Assembly: GCA_048264125.1 (NCBI GenBank)
Contig: JBLXDM010000004.1
Location: 1 to 64,000 of the forward strand
Reading direction: 5' to 3'
DNA length: 64,000 bases
Source: M1-B18 sp048264125
GTDB lineage: Bacteria; Bacillota; Clostridia; Peptostreptococcales; Natronincolaceae
Shown here in pieces: positions 24,995-33,217 of this stretch. The notes beneath the pieces were generated by a model. That model saw only the letters and a list, made by a program, of their open reading frames with translations. It did not search any database and was not told the DNA's origin. A program made the position numbers and the translations under genes. How positions within the stretch are numbered: the stretch's first letter is position 1; each line of letters begins with the position of its first letter.

Positions 24995-25555
24995 TTATTT
25001 AAAATACATATCCTTCAAGGCCTCTTCATCCTCCCCCAGCATCTGGAAGTCGTTGATTTCCGGCAGGTCCTCTAGGGACTTCAGTCCGAAGGTTTTTAGG
25101 AAGTTTATATTTGTACCGTACAGGATTGGCCGACCGGTCTTTTCTAGTCTTCCCTTTTCCTCTATGACTTCCTTTTCCAACAGGGTGCTTATGGCCTTGT
25201 CGCATTTAACTCCCCTAATGGACTCTATCTCCGCCTTTGTTATAGGCTGTCGATACGCAATGATTGCAAGGGTCTCCAGCGCTGCCTGAGTTAAGCCCTT
25301 GTTTTGCTTTGGCTCCATCAGCCGCTGTACATATTCGTAGTACTCGGACTTTGTTGCCAGCTGGTAGTAATCATTCATTTTTATAATCTGAATACCCCTT
25401 CTATTGTAGCTGAACTCGTCCATCATTTCCTTTATAATACCCTCTAAAGCCTTTACCTCCACCTCAACCACCTTACTTAATTCCTTTATTGATAGAGGAT
25501 CTGACCAGGCAAATAATACGGCTTCTACTATAGATTTTATCTCTTCATTGTTCAT
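24995..25555 (-). CDS. scpB: Segregation and condensation protein B
   Basis: 186 residues of two winged-helix domains, the usual ScpB layout. The start NNEEIKSIVEAVLFAW and the middle LTQAALETLAIIAYRQPITK (about 89-108) are family signatures. It binds ScpA and, with SMC, forms the condensin-like complex that organises and segregates the chromosome. It is transcribed behind scpA with a 13-bp gap. Confidence 0.95.
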   Translation of the reverse strand: MNNEEIKSIVEAVLFAWSDPLSIKELSKVVEVEVKALEGIIKEMMDEFSYNRRGIQIIKMNDYYQLATKSEYYEYVQRLMEPKQNKGLTQAALETLAIIAYRQPITKAEIESIRGVKCDKAISTLLEKEVIEEKGRLEKTGRPILYGTNINFLKTFGLKSLEDLPEINDFQMLGEDEEALKDMYFK

Positions 25556-25568
25556 GGTACACCTCGAC

Positions 25569-26312
25569 CTAGTAAATTATTATTTTTTCTATAGAAATAT
25601 CGGTAAAGCATTCATCCTGCATTACTGTTATACGCCTTAGCTTTATGAGCTCCAGCAGAGCTAAGAAGGTGGTTATAATCTCATTTTTGGTGCTTATATT
25701 ATGGAATAGCCTGTTAAATGAGAGCTTAGGATTAGAGTCCAGCATTTCCAGCAAGGTGTTGATCTTCTCCTCTATTGTAAAGGAATCCCTCTGCAGCTGA
25801 CGGATGCTGGTATTTATGGTATTTCCCTGATGCTTCCCCTTCAGAGCCTTTTGTAATGCCGCTATAAGGTCCTGCATTTCCATATTCTCTAAAAGCCTAT
25901 CATAATCCTCAGTATCAGGAATAAATTCCTCTTGGGGCTTGAAATACAGCCTACTGGAAAAATCCTCACGGTCCTTGAAGGCCTCAGCCGCCAGCTTGTA
26001 CTTTTTGTATTCTAAAAGCTTTCTCACCAGCTCGCTTCTAGGGTCTATATCCTCAAACTCCAGCTGCTGGTCCTCCACCACCTCTACCGGCAGCAGCATC
26101 TTGGACTTAATCTCCAGCAATGTGGCAGCCATAACCAGAAATTCGCTGGTAATTTCCAGATCCAGCTCCTCCAGTGATCTGATATAAGCAATGTACTGCT
26201 CCGTAATCTGATTTATCGGTATGTCATATATATCTATTTCATTTTTCTCAATCAAATGAAACAGCAGGTCAAAGGGACCTTCAAAGGCTTGAAGCTTAAT
26301 ATTGTAAGCCAT
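25569..26312 (-). CDS. scpA: Segregation and condensation protein A
   Basis: 247 residues of ScpA (kleisin). The N-terminal YNIKLQAFEGPFDLLFHLIE is diagnostic, followed by SEFLVMAATLLEIKSKMLLP (about 61-80), then an acidic linker and a C-terminal winged helix. It bridges the SMC ATPase heads and recruits ScpB. It lies between an M50 protease gene (9-bp gap) and scpB, the common order in Clostridia. Confidence 0.95.
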   Translation of the reverse strand: MAYNIKLQAFEGPFDLLFHLIEKNEIDIYDIPINQITEQYIAYIRSLEELDLEITSEFLVMAATLLEIKSKMLLPVEVVEDQQLEFEDIDPRSELVRKLLEYKKYKLAAEAFKDREDFSSRLYFKPQEEFIPDTEDYDRLLENMEMQDLIAALQKALKGKHQGNTINTSIRQLQRDSFTIEEKINTLLEMLDSNPKLSFNRLFHNISTKNEIITTFLALLELIKLRRITVMQDECFTDISIEKIIIY

Positions 26313-26321
26313 AATTACCCC

Positions 26322-26936
26322 CTATAGCACTACATTCAGTAGTATAGTTAAAAGTGATAGTATAAAGTCGATTGCAGGATATAGTATGATATCTAAAATA
26401 TTAAAAAACAGCAGTCCAAACAATATCGCATAGGAATATCTTTGATATTTATAGTAATGATACTCCGCCTGCGGGGGAAGGAAGGCCAAAATTACCTTGG
26501 AGCCATCCAGCGGTGGAATTGGCAGCAGGTTGAATAATGCAAAGCCGACATTGATCATTATAGCATTCGATAATATACTCTCAACGATAGCTATGCTGCC
26601 GTATTTATATTGCATTGCCAGCAGCAGCGTTAGGATTATCGCCAATATTATGTTCATGGTTACTCCCGCCAACGAAACCATAAGATTTCCTAATTTTCTA
26701 TTGGAAAAATTATTTGGATTTATCGGCACTGGCTTAGCCCAACCGAAGCCTGCCACCAGCAGCATTAAAAATCCTGCAATATCAATATGGGCGAAGGGAT
26801 TCAGGGTTAAGCGTCCACGATGCTCAGCAGTGGAGTCTCCAAACCTATAGGCAACATATGCGTGGGCAAACTCATGAAAGGTTATAGCCAGAAGTATCCC
26901 CGGCAAAGTAAATAAGATTCTATTAAGATTCAGCAT
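26322..26936 (-). CDS. Site-2-protease-type M50 metallopeptidase
   Basis: 204 residues with about five membrane segments. The zinc site is HEFAH (HExxH, residues ~21-25) in a helix, with a second ligand region NLLPIPPLDGSK (about 135-146), whose Asp is the third ligand. The compact size is typical of the short YdiL/SREBP-like rhomboid-neighbour family rather than SpoIVFB. It should cleave membrane proteins within the bilayer. It follows directly (1 bp) after the DHH-CBS-nucleotidyltransferase gene and precedes scpA. Confidence 0.85.
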   Translation of the reverse strand: MLNLNRILFTLPGILLAITFHEFAHAYVAYRFGDSTAEHRGRLTLNPFAHIDIAGFLMLLVAGFGWAKPVPINPNNFSNRKLGNLMVSLAGVTMNIILAIILTLLLAMQYKYGSIAIVESILSNAIMINVGFALFNLLPIPPLDGSKVILAFLPPQAEYHYYKYQRYSYAILFGLLFFNILDIILYPAIDFILSLLTILLNVVL

Positions 26937-26937
26937 A

Positions 26938-29556
26938 TTATTCTCCCCTCAGTTCCTTTAATATTTTGTGGGCAAGGTCTATTTCCTCCTGCCGACTATA
27001 TATATATCCCTTAACCTTAGCCCTTAAAACCTCCTCCAGCACCCTAGTATAAATGGGTCCCGGCTTTATTCCCCATTCCTTAAGCTCCTTGCCGGCTAGC
27101 TCTATAGCAATATGCTTCAGCTTCAGCAGATAATAAAGAATGTAGTGTCTGACAGAGGAGTGATTGCAGTCATTATAATAAAATATCAGGGTTTCGATTT
27201 GCAGTCCCTTGAGGCTCTTGTACAGCTCAAAGGAATCTAGGGTTTCTGTTGATAGCAGGCTATAGTGCTGCTGCCGCTCACCCAGAGTCTGCAATATCTG
27301 TCTTTCCAATGCCTTGTTCAATGTAAAGCGTTTAATAATTGTCTCCAGCTCCTCCAGTGGGAACTCCGACAGCAGCTGCATAATAATAATCAGCAGCTGG
27401 TTGATCTCCCCATCGTGCAAATCCTTAAACTGTCGGATGGAGTCCTCTACATTACATATATTATCCAATATCGTCTTGCTCACCCTAAGGTCAGGATGCA
27501 GAGAGCTAAATACCTTAGTCTCCTGCAGCATCAGAAGACTATCGCATATGCTCTTTTCCTTCATTATCTGCAGCAGCTCCTCCCTTATTCGGTCATCACT
27601 GAGCTTTGATATCATTTGGTTGTTTACCGCCTGCAGCATAAAGTTCTTTGTTTCCGGCTCTATATCAAAGCCAAAGCGGGAGGCAAAGCGGATAGCTCTG
27701 AATATTCGTGTCGGGTCCTCTATAAAGCTTAAATTATACAGTACTCTTATCTTTTTATCCTTTAGATCCCTCATGCCGCCGAAATAATCTATGAGGCCTC
27801 CGAAGACCTCCTTATTAAGCAATAGTGCCATGCAATTTATCGTAAAATCTCTCCTAAACAAATCACTCCATATGGTGCTCTCCTCAATTTTGGGAAGGGC
27901 AGCAGGATATTCGTAATACTCCCTTCTGGCTGTGACAATATCTATGGTTTTTCCGTTGGCAAGTGTGATTAAGGCAGTACCGAATTGATGATATAGCTTC
28001 GTTTCTCCCTTTAGCTCTTTGTTTAGGCTTTCGGCAAATTGTAGGCCATCTCCCTCTATCACCAAATCTATATCCCAGTTGTTTGTTCCCAATATTAGGT
28101 CCCTTACAAATCCACCCACAACATATACCCTTTTATCGAGCTCATCCCCCACCTTGCCTGCCAGCTTTAATATATTTAGTATGTCATGGGGTAGCTTTTC
28201 CATCAGCTCATTGCAGTTAACGGCATCTCCGGCACCAATTTCCTCGAAGGTCTTTTTATACCAGTTGGGATAGTTAATGCCGTGGATTATCTTAAGTAGG
28301 TCGGTTCTAGTAACTATCCCGACGATCCTACCCTCTTCCACCACCGGAGCTCTACCGATATTATGCTTTACAAATAGCTGGTTTATCTCATTGATAGGTG
28401 TATTGGCGTCTATGCTCATCACATTGCTGGTCATAAAGCCCTTTACAGGAGCATGGGTTAGACCATGGACTATTGCTTTGTCTATATCTGTTCTGGATAT
28501 AATACCGACTATTTTCTCACCTTTTATGACAGGCATTCCGGTATGTCCGTATCGCAGCATTATTTTATTGACTTCCTCCACCGACATGTCGTCAAAAACC
28601 GTTTTAACGGGGTAGCTCATAATTTCCCTAGCAACAGTCTGTTGCTTAACTCTTTTGTATAAAAGCGCCACCAGCTGCTGCTTAATTTGCTCAGGGTTTC
28701 CATCTTTAATGGTGGCGGAGGCAGCCTTCATATGACCGCCACCACCAAATACTTCTAATATGTAGGGTATATTTACTTCATCTACTGCACTTCTACCCAC
28801 TATATAGCAACGATCTAGCATTTTTACCACCAGAAATACTGCATCACAACGCTTTATTGTCATCAGCTTTTCTGATATCATGCCCAGCTCTCCTAGAAAC
28901 TCCTCCTGTGTAAGTGTGGAGATCGCCACCTGAAAGCCATTGACATCCAGTAGCTCCAGCCCATCTAATAATGTTGAGAACAACTGGTCCTGCTGTTGAT
29001 TCATTGAGACTCCCAGAAATTCCTTAATAACTGCTAGATTTGCCCCTGATTTCAGCAAAAAAGCAGCCGCCTCCACATCCTGATAGGTGGTGCTGCTGAA
29101 GACAAGGCTTCCTGTATCGGTATATATGCCTAAAGCCATAACCGTCGCCTCAAAGGGGGTTATGGGGATGCTTTTTTTCATAATTTCCTGCACCAGTATC
29201 GTGGCACAGGCTCCATAGGGCAATATGATTTGCTCACCGGTGCTTATGGATTTTTCATTTATCTTATGATGATCGTATACCACTATTGGTATGTCCTTAT
29301 TTAGTAAATCCTTGAATTTCCCTATTCTTTGGGGAACATTGACATCCACTATGTATAATGCCTCTACCTCCTCTAAGTCTACCTGGCTGCCTGTCTGTAT
29401 CGGCAGTACATTCTTATACAGTGAATAAAACTTTTTTACCTCTTCTCCCAGCTTGCCTGCAAAAAACATTGTGGCATCGGGATAGAGCTTTGAGCAGGCC
29501 ACCATGCTGGCGAGAGCGTCAAAGTCTAAATTTTGGTGACTGACTATTACCTTCAT
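26938..29556 (-). CDS. DHH phosphoesterase-CBS-tRNA nucleotidyltransferase fusion
   Basis: 872 residues with three modules. Residues ~1-300 are a DHH/DHHA1 phosphoesterase (HQNLDFDALASM, VVYDHHKIN, GGGGHMKAASAT). Residues ~310-430 are a CBS-domain pair (TVFDDMSVEEVN, TDLLK). Residues ~460-872 are a class II polymerase-beta nucleotidyltransferase with YVVGGFVRDLIL and the catalytic NWDIDLVIEGD (DxD), then an RNA-binding region. In bacteria this fusion matches the A-adding or CCA-adding tRNA enzymes of Aquifex/Clostridia type, with the DHH-CBS part perhaps sensing nucleotides. The order and length match the known family well. Confidence 0.9.
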   Translation of the reverse strand: MKVIVSHQNLDFDALASMVACSKLYPDATMFFAGKLGEEVKKFYSLYKNVLPIQTGSQVDLEEVEALYIVDVNVPQRIGKFKDLLNKDIPIVVYDHHKINEKSISTGEQIILPYGACATILVQEIMKKSIPITPFEATVMALGIYTDTGSLVFSSTTYQDVEAAAFLLKSGANLAVIKEFLGVSMNQQQDQLFSTLLDGLELLDVNGFQVAISTLTQEEFLGELGMISEKLMTIKRCDAVFLVVKMLDRCYIVGRSAVDEVNIPYILEVFGGGGHMKAASATIKDGNPEQIKQQLVALLYKRVKQQTVAREIMSYPVKTVFDDMSVEEVNKIMLRYGHTGMPVIKGEKIVGIISRTDIDKAIVHGLTHAPVKGFMTSNVMSIDANTPINEINQLFVKHNIGRAPVVEEGRIVGIVTRTDLLKIIHGINYPNWYKKTFEEIGAGDAVNCNELMEKLPHDILNILKLAGKVGDELDKRVYVVGGFVRDLILGTNNWDIDLVIEGDGLQFAESLNKELKGETKLYHQFGTALITLANGKTIDIVTARREYYEYPAALPKIEESTIWSDLFRRDFTINCMALLLNKEVFGGLIDYFGGMRDLKDKKIRVLYNLSFIEDPTRIFRAIRFASRFGFDIEPETKNFMLQAVNNQMISKLSDDRIREELLQIMKEKSICDSLLMLQETKVFSSLHPDLRVSKTILDNICNVEDSIRQFKDLHDGEINQLLIIIMQLLSEFPLEELETIIKRFTLNKALERQILQTLGERQQHYSLLSTETLDSFELYKSLKGLQIETLIFYYNDCNHSSVRHYILYYLLKLKHIAIELAGKELKEWGIKPGPIYTRVLEEVLRAKVKGYIYSRQEEIDLAHKILKELRGE

Positions 29557-29629
29557 TATTTCACCTCAGTATTTGTCGATATCTAGATATATATTATATC
29601 ATAAATACAGTTTTAAATGTAAAACTACA

Positions 29630-29674
29630 TAAAAACCCGCAACAACGGTTTTTTTATTTCCAGTTGAGGCGGGT
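29630..29674 (-). terminator. Intrinsic terminator of the ABC exporter operon
   Basis: On the minus strand ACCCGCCTCAAC pairs with GTTGTTGCGGGT (10 of 12 positions), then TTTTAT. It lies downstream of the permease stop at 29713. Confidence 0.6.
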
Positions 29675-29712
29675 ATCATTACATTTTCATTTCTTATAAA
29701 CAAAACTATTTG

Positions 29713-30474
29713 CTATAACAGCTTTTTATTGAATACGACAATAGACATAGTCAATAATGCAGCCGACATAAAAACCGAAATAATCAGCGGTATTATAAAA
29801 TACGAGACTGTCACCGCCCCAGAAAGCAAATCAACATTTTTTGCTACTAAAATGACTGGGCTATACCCTGCGGTTTGCTCTATCTGCTCCAACAATCCCA
29901 TGATCACCGTTATAACCAACAAAAAGAGGATACTTGTAAAGGCCTGCTGGAACAGCACACAGCCAAGCATGAGAATACATAAATATAGTAATCCTGCAAT
30001 CCACAGAGCAAAGGCTGCAAAAAAGATATGCGGTAGCGATGCACCCGGCCAGAGATACACTGTATAGCCGTAGGTGACACCAAAAGACAGCCAATAACTA
30101 ACGGTTAGAATGGCCGCAGCAACAGAAAACTTTGATAGTATCACAGTCGGGCGCGACAAGCCTTTTGTCAACATGATTGTGAGTGTACCTTTGGCATATT
30201 CACTGGACAAACAACTGCTAAAAAGTATGATTGTCAAACTAAGGCCAAGGGACGAAACATTTTTATAGAACTGCATCCACGAATCTAATGCGGTAGGATT
30301 CTCAAATGCTTCTGCAAGATTCGGCATAACGACTTCCATAAGCTGCGGCGTGAATTTAGCCAGCAACGGACTCATCACACCAAAGATAAAAAAAATGGTA
30401 AGCATAATAAGCAGCCTGAAATTCCGAGTATTTTCTGTGATTTCCTTTTTTGAAAATGCAATAAACCCACTCAT
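29713..30474 (-). CDS. ABC-2 type exporter permease
   Basis: 253 residues with six hydrophobic segments, a layout typical of the small ABC-2 permeases (NatB/CcmB-like). Conserved hints are the start FIAFSKKEITENTR and the SSEYAKGTLTIMLTKGLSR region (about 88-106), characteristic of permeases of this group. It overlaps the ATPase stop codon by 4 bp and must work with it. The cargo is unknown; relatives export peptides, lipids or antibiotics. Confidence 0.85.
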   Translation of the reverse strand: MSGFIAFSKKEITENTRNFRLLIMLTIFFIFGVMSPLLAKFTPQLMEVVMPNLAEAFENPTALDSWMQFYKNVSSLGLSLTIILFSSCLSSEYAKGTLTIMLTKGLSRPTVILSKFSVAAAILTVSYWLSFGVTYGYTVYLWPGASLPHIFFAAFALWIAGLLYLCILMLGCVLFQQAFTSILFLLVITVIMGLLEQIEQTAGYSPVILVAKNVDLLSGAVTVSYFIIPLIISVFMSAALLTMSIVVFNKKLL

Positions 30475-31388
30475 TTTACCACCTCCAGGAACAGGTTTTC
30501 AAGGGACGGCTCCATTATTTCCATTTTTGTTGGACACAAGCCGGTTTCAGCAAGTACAGAAATAACGATACGCTGAATATGGACTATATCAACGCCATGT
30601 AAAATGATTTCTGTTTCGCTTTCTTCCACATGAGGAAGTAGCGGCTTTATTTTCGCACAAGCCTTGAACTGTTTAACTTCTGCAGCCTGGGAAAACTCTA
30701 AGAAAAGGCTGTCTTTCCCGTGCATCGTTTTAATTTCGGAAAGCGTCCCACTGATAGCTATATTGCCATTATGCAGTACAGCCACTCGGTCACAAATACG
30801 CTCTACATCTGATAAAATATGCGTTGAAAAAACGACAGTTGTCGTGCCTTTAATTTTTTGAAGAATATCTAGTATTTCTTTACGTCCAACAGGGTCAAGG
30901 GCGCTTGTCGGTTCATCACAAATAAGCAACTTGGGGCGCGTAAGCAAGGCCTGCGCTATACCAAGCCGTTGCTTCATGCCACGAGAAAAGCCGCCGATAC
31001 GTTTTTTTACGCCATTAAGCCCCACAAGGGATAGAAGTTCATCGCTTCGGCCTTTGGTTTCTGATTTGGAAAGTCCAGCAATTTTGCCGCAAAGGGCAAG
31101 GTATTCCAGCGGGTTCATATAATTATAAAATTCGGGGACATCAGGCAAATACCCAACACTCCGGTTTGTTTTTGTCTGCCCATAGCTCACGGCTTCACCA
31201 CAAACGGTAATCTCTCCGCTATCAGCCTCCAGCAGCCCCAACACCATTTTCATGGTTGTTGTTTTACCCGCGCCGTTTTGCCCGATAAATCCGAAAATAG
31301 TACCTTCCGGCACGGAAAAATTTAGATTGTCAATTACCTTTTGCGTTCCGAAGCTTTTTGACAACTGATTGATGGTTAGCACATTCAT
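30471..31388 (-). CDS. ABC transporter ATP-binding protein
   Basis: 305 residues. Walker A GQNGAGKTT (about 36-44), signature FSRGMKQRLGIAQAL (about 135-149) and Walker B LLICDEPTSALD (about 155-166) are all clear. A C-terminal extension of about 80 residues after residue 220 is typical of the drug/antibiotic exporter ATPases. It is translated in overlap with the PLDc_N-type gene before it and the permease after it, so the three form one operon. The substrate is unknown. Confidence 0.88.
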   Translation of the reverse strand: MNVLTINQLSKSFGTQKVIDNLNFSVPEGTIFGFIGQNGAGKTTTMKMVLGLLEADSGEITVCGEAVSYGQTKTNRSVGYLPDVPEFYNYMNPLEYLALCGKIAGLSKSETKGRSDELLSLVGLNGVKKRIGGFSRGMKQRLGIAQALLTRPKLLICDEPTSALDPVGRKEILDILQKIKGTTTVVFSTHILSDVERICDRVAVLHNGNIAISGTLSEIKTMHGKDSLFLEFSQAAEVKQFKACAKIKPLLPHVEESETEIILHGVDIVHIQRIVISVLAETGLCPTKMEIMEPSLENLFLEVVK

Positions 31389-31594
31389 TGTTCTTCACCC
31401 CTGCCAAAAATAAAATAGACAATCGGGCCGATTATATTCACGATCATTACAATGAAAGCCCACATAACTTTGTTTCCGAAGCGATAATGCGGGTGTTTCA
31501 ACACATGAACGAGAGCAATCAGGCCAAAAACGATTTGGGCAACAAAAAGTGGCATTAAGATTGGCAAATTATTCATCAATATATCCATCAACAA
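31385..31594 (-). CDS. Small PLDc_N-type membrane protein
   Basis: 69 residues with two membrane segments and a C-terminal YFIFGRGEEQ, the pattern of the phospholipase-D/cardiolipin synthase N-terminal domain found as stand-alone proteins. It starts the three-gene exporter operon, overlapping the ATPase gene by 4 bp. Such small proteins often accompany ABC-2 exporters in Firmicutes, but the role is unknown. Whether the 24-codon leader gene is co-translated with it is discussed separately. Confidence 0.75.
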   Translation of the reverse strand: MLMDILMNNLPILMPLFVAQIVFGLIALVHVLKHPHYRFGNKVMWAFIVMIVNIIGPIVYFIFGRGEEQ

Positions 31595-31636
31595 ACCTCC
31601 TTATTTATTCTATAGTGTTTTTGTTTTAGGTTTCAT

Positions 31637-31711
31637 TTAACCCAACATTGATACGTAGCTTATCTTTTGAAATGTGTCATTCATCAAAAGCCATGTGATG
31701 ATCGCCTTCAT
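31637..31711 (-). CDS. Leader-type small ORF (24 aa) ahead of the ABC operon
   Basis: The minus strand has ATG at 31709-31711, preceded by GAGGAGG with a 7-nt spacer, the best ribosome site in the region. It encodes a 24-residue peptide (starting MKAIITWLLMNDTFQK) and ends with TAA at 31637. It lies between the operator/promoter at 31780-31810 and the first exporter gene. It could be a regulatory leader or a tiny membrane-active peptide. A chance ORF cannot be ruled out, but the ribosome site argues for translation. Confidence 0.5.
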   Translation of the reverse strand: MKAIITWLLMNDTFQKISYVSMLG

Positions 31712-31779
31712 GTGTTTTCCTCCTCGTTTACCAACAGAATTTATCCCATTCCACGATGATTTAAATATTATCTGTACGA

Positions 31780-31804
31780 TTATATTATCATAGTGATAAT
31801 ATAA
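31780..31804. promoter_or_regulatory. Operator of the ABC exporter operon
   Basis: TTATATTATCA-TAG-TGATAATATAA is a perfect 11-bp inverted repeat. Its core, ATTATCA-N3-TGATAAT, is repeated exactly at the promoter of the HTH regulator gene at 32935-32951. It covers the spacer and -10 of the exporter promoter, so bound repressor would block RNA polymerase. Confidence 0.75.
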
Positions 31805-31810
31805 TGTCAA
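31782..31810 (-). promoter_or_regulatory. SigmaA-type promoter of the ABC exporter operon
   Basis: On the minus strand TTGACA (31805-31810) and TAATAT (31782-31787) are 17 bp apart, an almost ideal promoter. The exporter operon, including the 24-codon leader gene, lies downstream on this strand. Confidence 0.78.
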
Positions 31811-31878
31811 GAAGAGAGTCCCTTGGACAATCTAGTTTATTGAGATTATTAGACAAACTTGTAAAAGGAGAGAAGTGT

Positions 31879-32291
31879 ATGAGCTTTAAAGAATTTGATA
31901 TGAGTTAGTTTGGAAGTATAGAAAAATTTACTGAAGCTATTAAGGAAAATATTGGTAACACTACAGCTATAATGGAAGGATTTGATACGATAAAAAATAA
32001 TTTGGATTTTTATTTGAGTAAAACAAATGAACTAATGGAGAAGCTTACATCTGACTTAAGTAAAGATCCTTCTTCAAAGGAGATTCGGCAAATTGTCGAA
32101 GAAATGGATAATATGGCCAGAGAAAAGCATGAGATTATAAAAATGGATATGGCGACAACTATTGGGGTCTTATGTCGGAGCTTTATTTATCAAATCCTGC
32201 ATATATTGAGGTGACCAATAAGAAATACTGCAATGGTGCATCTAAATTTATCGGAGAAGCCCTAAAATGTTATAGTGAGAATAATGAGTAA
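31879..32291 (+). pseudogene. Broken TipAS-domain (MerR-type effector) gene
   Basis: Behind AAAGGAGAG, an ATG at 31879 opens a frame that meets TAG at codon 10, then continues for about 85 codons (NIGNTTAIMEGFDTIK). A frameshift near 32155-32165 moves the reading to a second frame, YWGLMSELYLSNPAYIE, which ends at 32291. The two pieces joined look like the TipAS effector domain of MerR-type regulators; the DNA-binding domain is missing. One stop and one frameshift make a decayed remnant the best call, though a sequencing error could explain the frameshift. Confidence 0.65.
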
Positions 32292-32310
32292 TAAATTAGG
32301 ATAGCATATT

Positions 32311-32338
32311 AAACCTGCCCTTTTGGGCAGGTTTTTTC
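32311..32338 (+). terminator. Intrinsic terminator after the broken TipAS gene
   Basis: AACCTGCCC pairs perfectly with GGGCAGGTT around a TTTT loop and is followed by TTTTTT. It may also serve the minus-strand regulator gene ending at 32363. Confidence 0.8.
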
Positions 32339-32362
32339 CTTTTATAAATTATTCATGAAGAT

Positions 32363-32905
32363 TTATTTTTCGTAAGTTTCAGGCGGTGAAATAATCAAGC
32401 CTAAAGTTCGTAATTTTCTATCCGGCGTGGGCTTATTCTTATAAAGCGGCTGTATGATTTTCGCGTATTCATCTATTGCAGATGCCAGTTCTTCATCGGT
32501 TGCATATATCGGCGCAAGTGAAAAGCCCGACTGGTCTTTTGGAATATCTATATCTGGTTTTTTACAATACTCTTGAAACCGTTTGATAAAGCCAAAAAAA
32601 TACTGCATAAACATTTGCATATATGCATCACCTGCGTTTGTACCAATTAGCTCCTGCCCACTGGAATCTAAATCAATGGCAACCGCATAGGTTTTTTCTA
32701 CCGTTCCTCTTACTTGATTTTCTTCGACTACTTTTAAAATGCCGTCATTTGTCATACGTTTCAAGTAGCGGTATAGGGTTGCCTGTGGAATATCGTTATA
32801 TATTTCTGCAAGTTGTTTAGCGGTTGCTTTTCCGGCAGAATATAGCTCTAATAACAGTTTGCATTTTATTGGGTGTGTAAAGCAATCCATAACTTTTTGT
32901 TCCAT
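32363..32905 (-). CDS. Winged-helix repressor of the ABC exporter (ArsR-like HTH)
   Basis: 180 residues. An ArsR-type winged helix occupies residues ~5-60 (PIKCKLLLELYSAGKATAKQ, QATLYRYLKRMTNDGILKVV), followed by an all-helical C-terminal part of unknown type (about 80-170) that may bind a ligand or dimerise. The strong ribosome site TAGGAGGG precedes the ATG. The gene has its own promoter with an ATTATCA-N3-TGATAAT operator identical in core to that of the exporter operon, which points to autoregulation and control of the exporter. The ligand is unknown. Confidence 0.8.
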   Translation of the reverse strand: MEQKVMDCFTHPIKCKLLLELYSAGKATAKQLAEIYNDIPQATLYRYLKRMTNDGILKVVEENQVRGTVEKTYAVAIDLDSSGQELIGTNAGDAYMQMFMQYFFGFIKRFQEYCKKPDIDIPKDQSGFSLAPIYATDEELASAIDEYAKIIQPLYKNKPTPDRKLRTLGLIISPPETYEK

Positions 32906-33217
32906 AACTTTCCCTCCTAACAGCTTATGACAATATTATCACTTTGATAATTGAAAGTCAAATATCCTAAACGATTTCCTCAAAAATCCTGTATATGTCA
33001 ATCGATTCCGTTCTTTTCCGTTATGGCGACTCTACCGCTAAAGGAAAGGGATTAGGAGAATGATAGGTATTCAATGGGAAAAGGGACACCATTCACATAG
33101 TATCCCCTTCACCTTCGATATTCTGTTTTTAGTACCGTCCCTTGCCATGAAATATTGATTTTACTGTATTTTTACCATGTTTTCTTATATCACGAAGGCT
33201 TTGCCTTCCCTTTTATA
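32906..33217. other. Regulatory gap between dac-type gene and HTH regulator
   Basis: Apart from the regulator promoter and operator (listed separately) and a weak terminator-like hairpin at about 33085-33112 (imperfect GGGACAC/GTATCCCC pairing), I see no gene or RNA. The hairpin would serve the carboxypeptidase gene ending at 33218. Confidence 0.4.
32933..32961 (-). promoter_or_regulatory. Autoregulated promoter of the HTH regulator gene
   Basis: TTGACT (32956-32961) and TAATAT (32933-32938) on the minus strand are 17 bp apart. The ATTATCA-N3-TGATAAT core (32935-32951) covers the -10 and part of the spacer exactly as in the exporter promoter. Confidence 0.75.

Noticed and set aside
27314..27787. 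157-codon plus-strand frame
   Set aside because: Antisense to the nucleotidyltransferase fusion, which has clear catalytic motifs; low-complexity serine-rich product.
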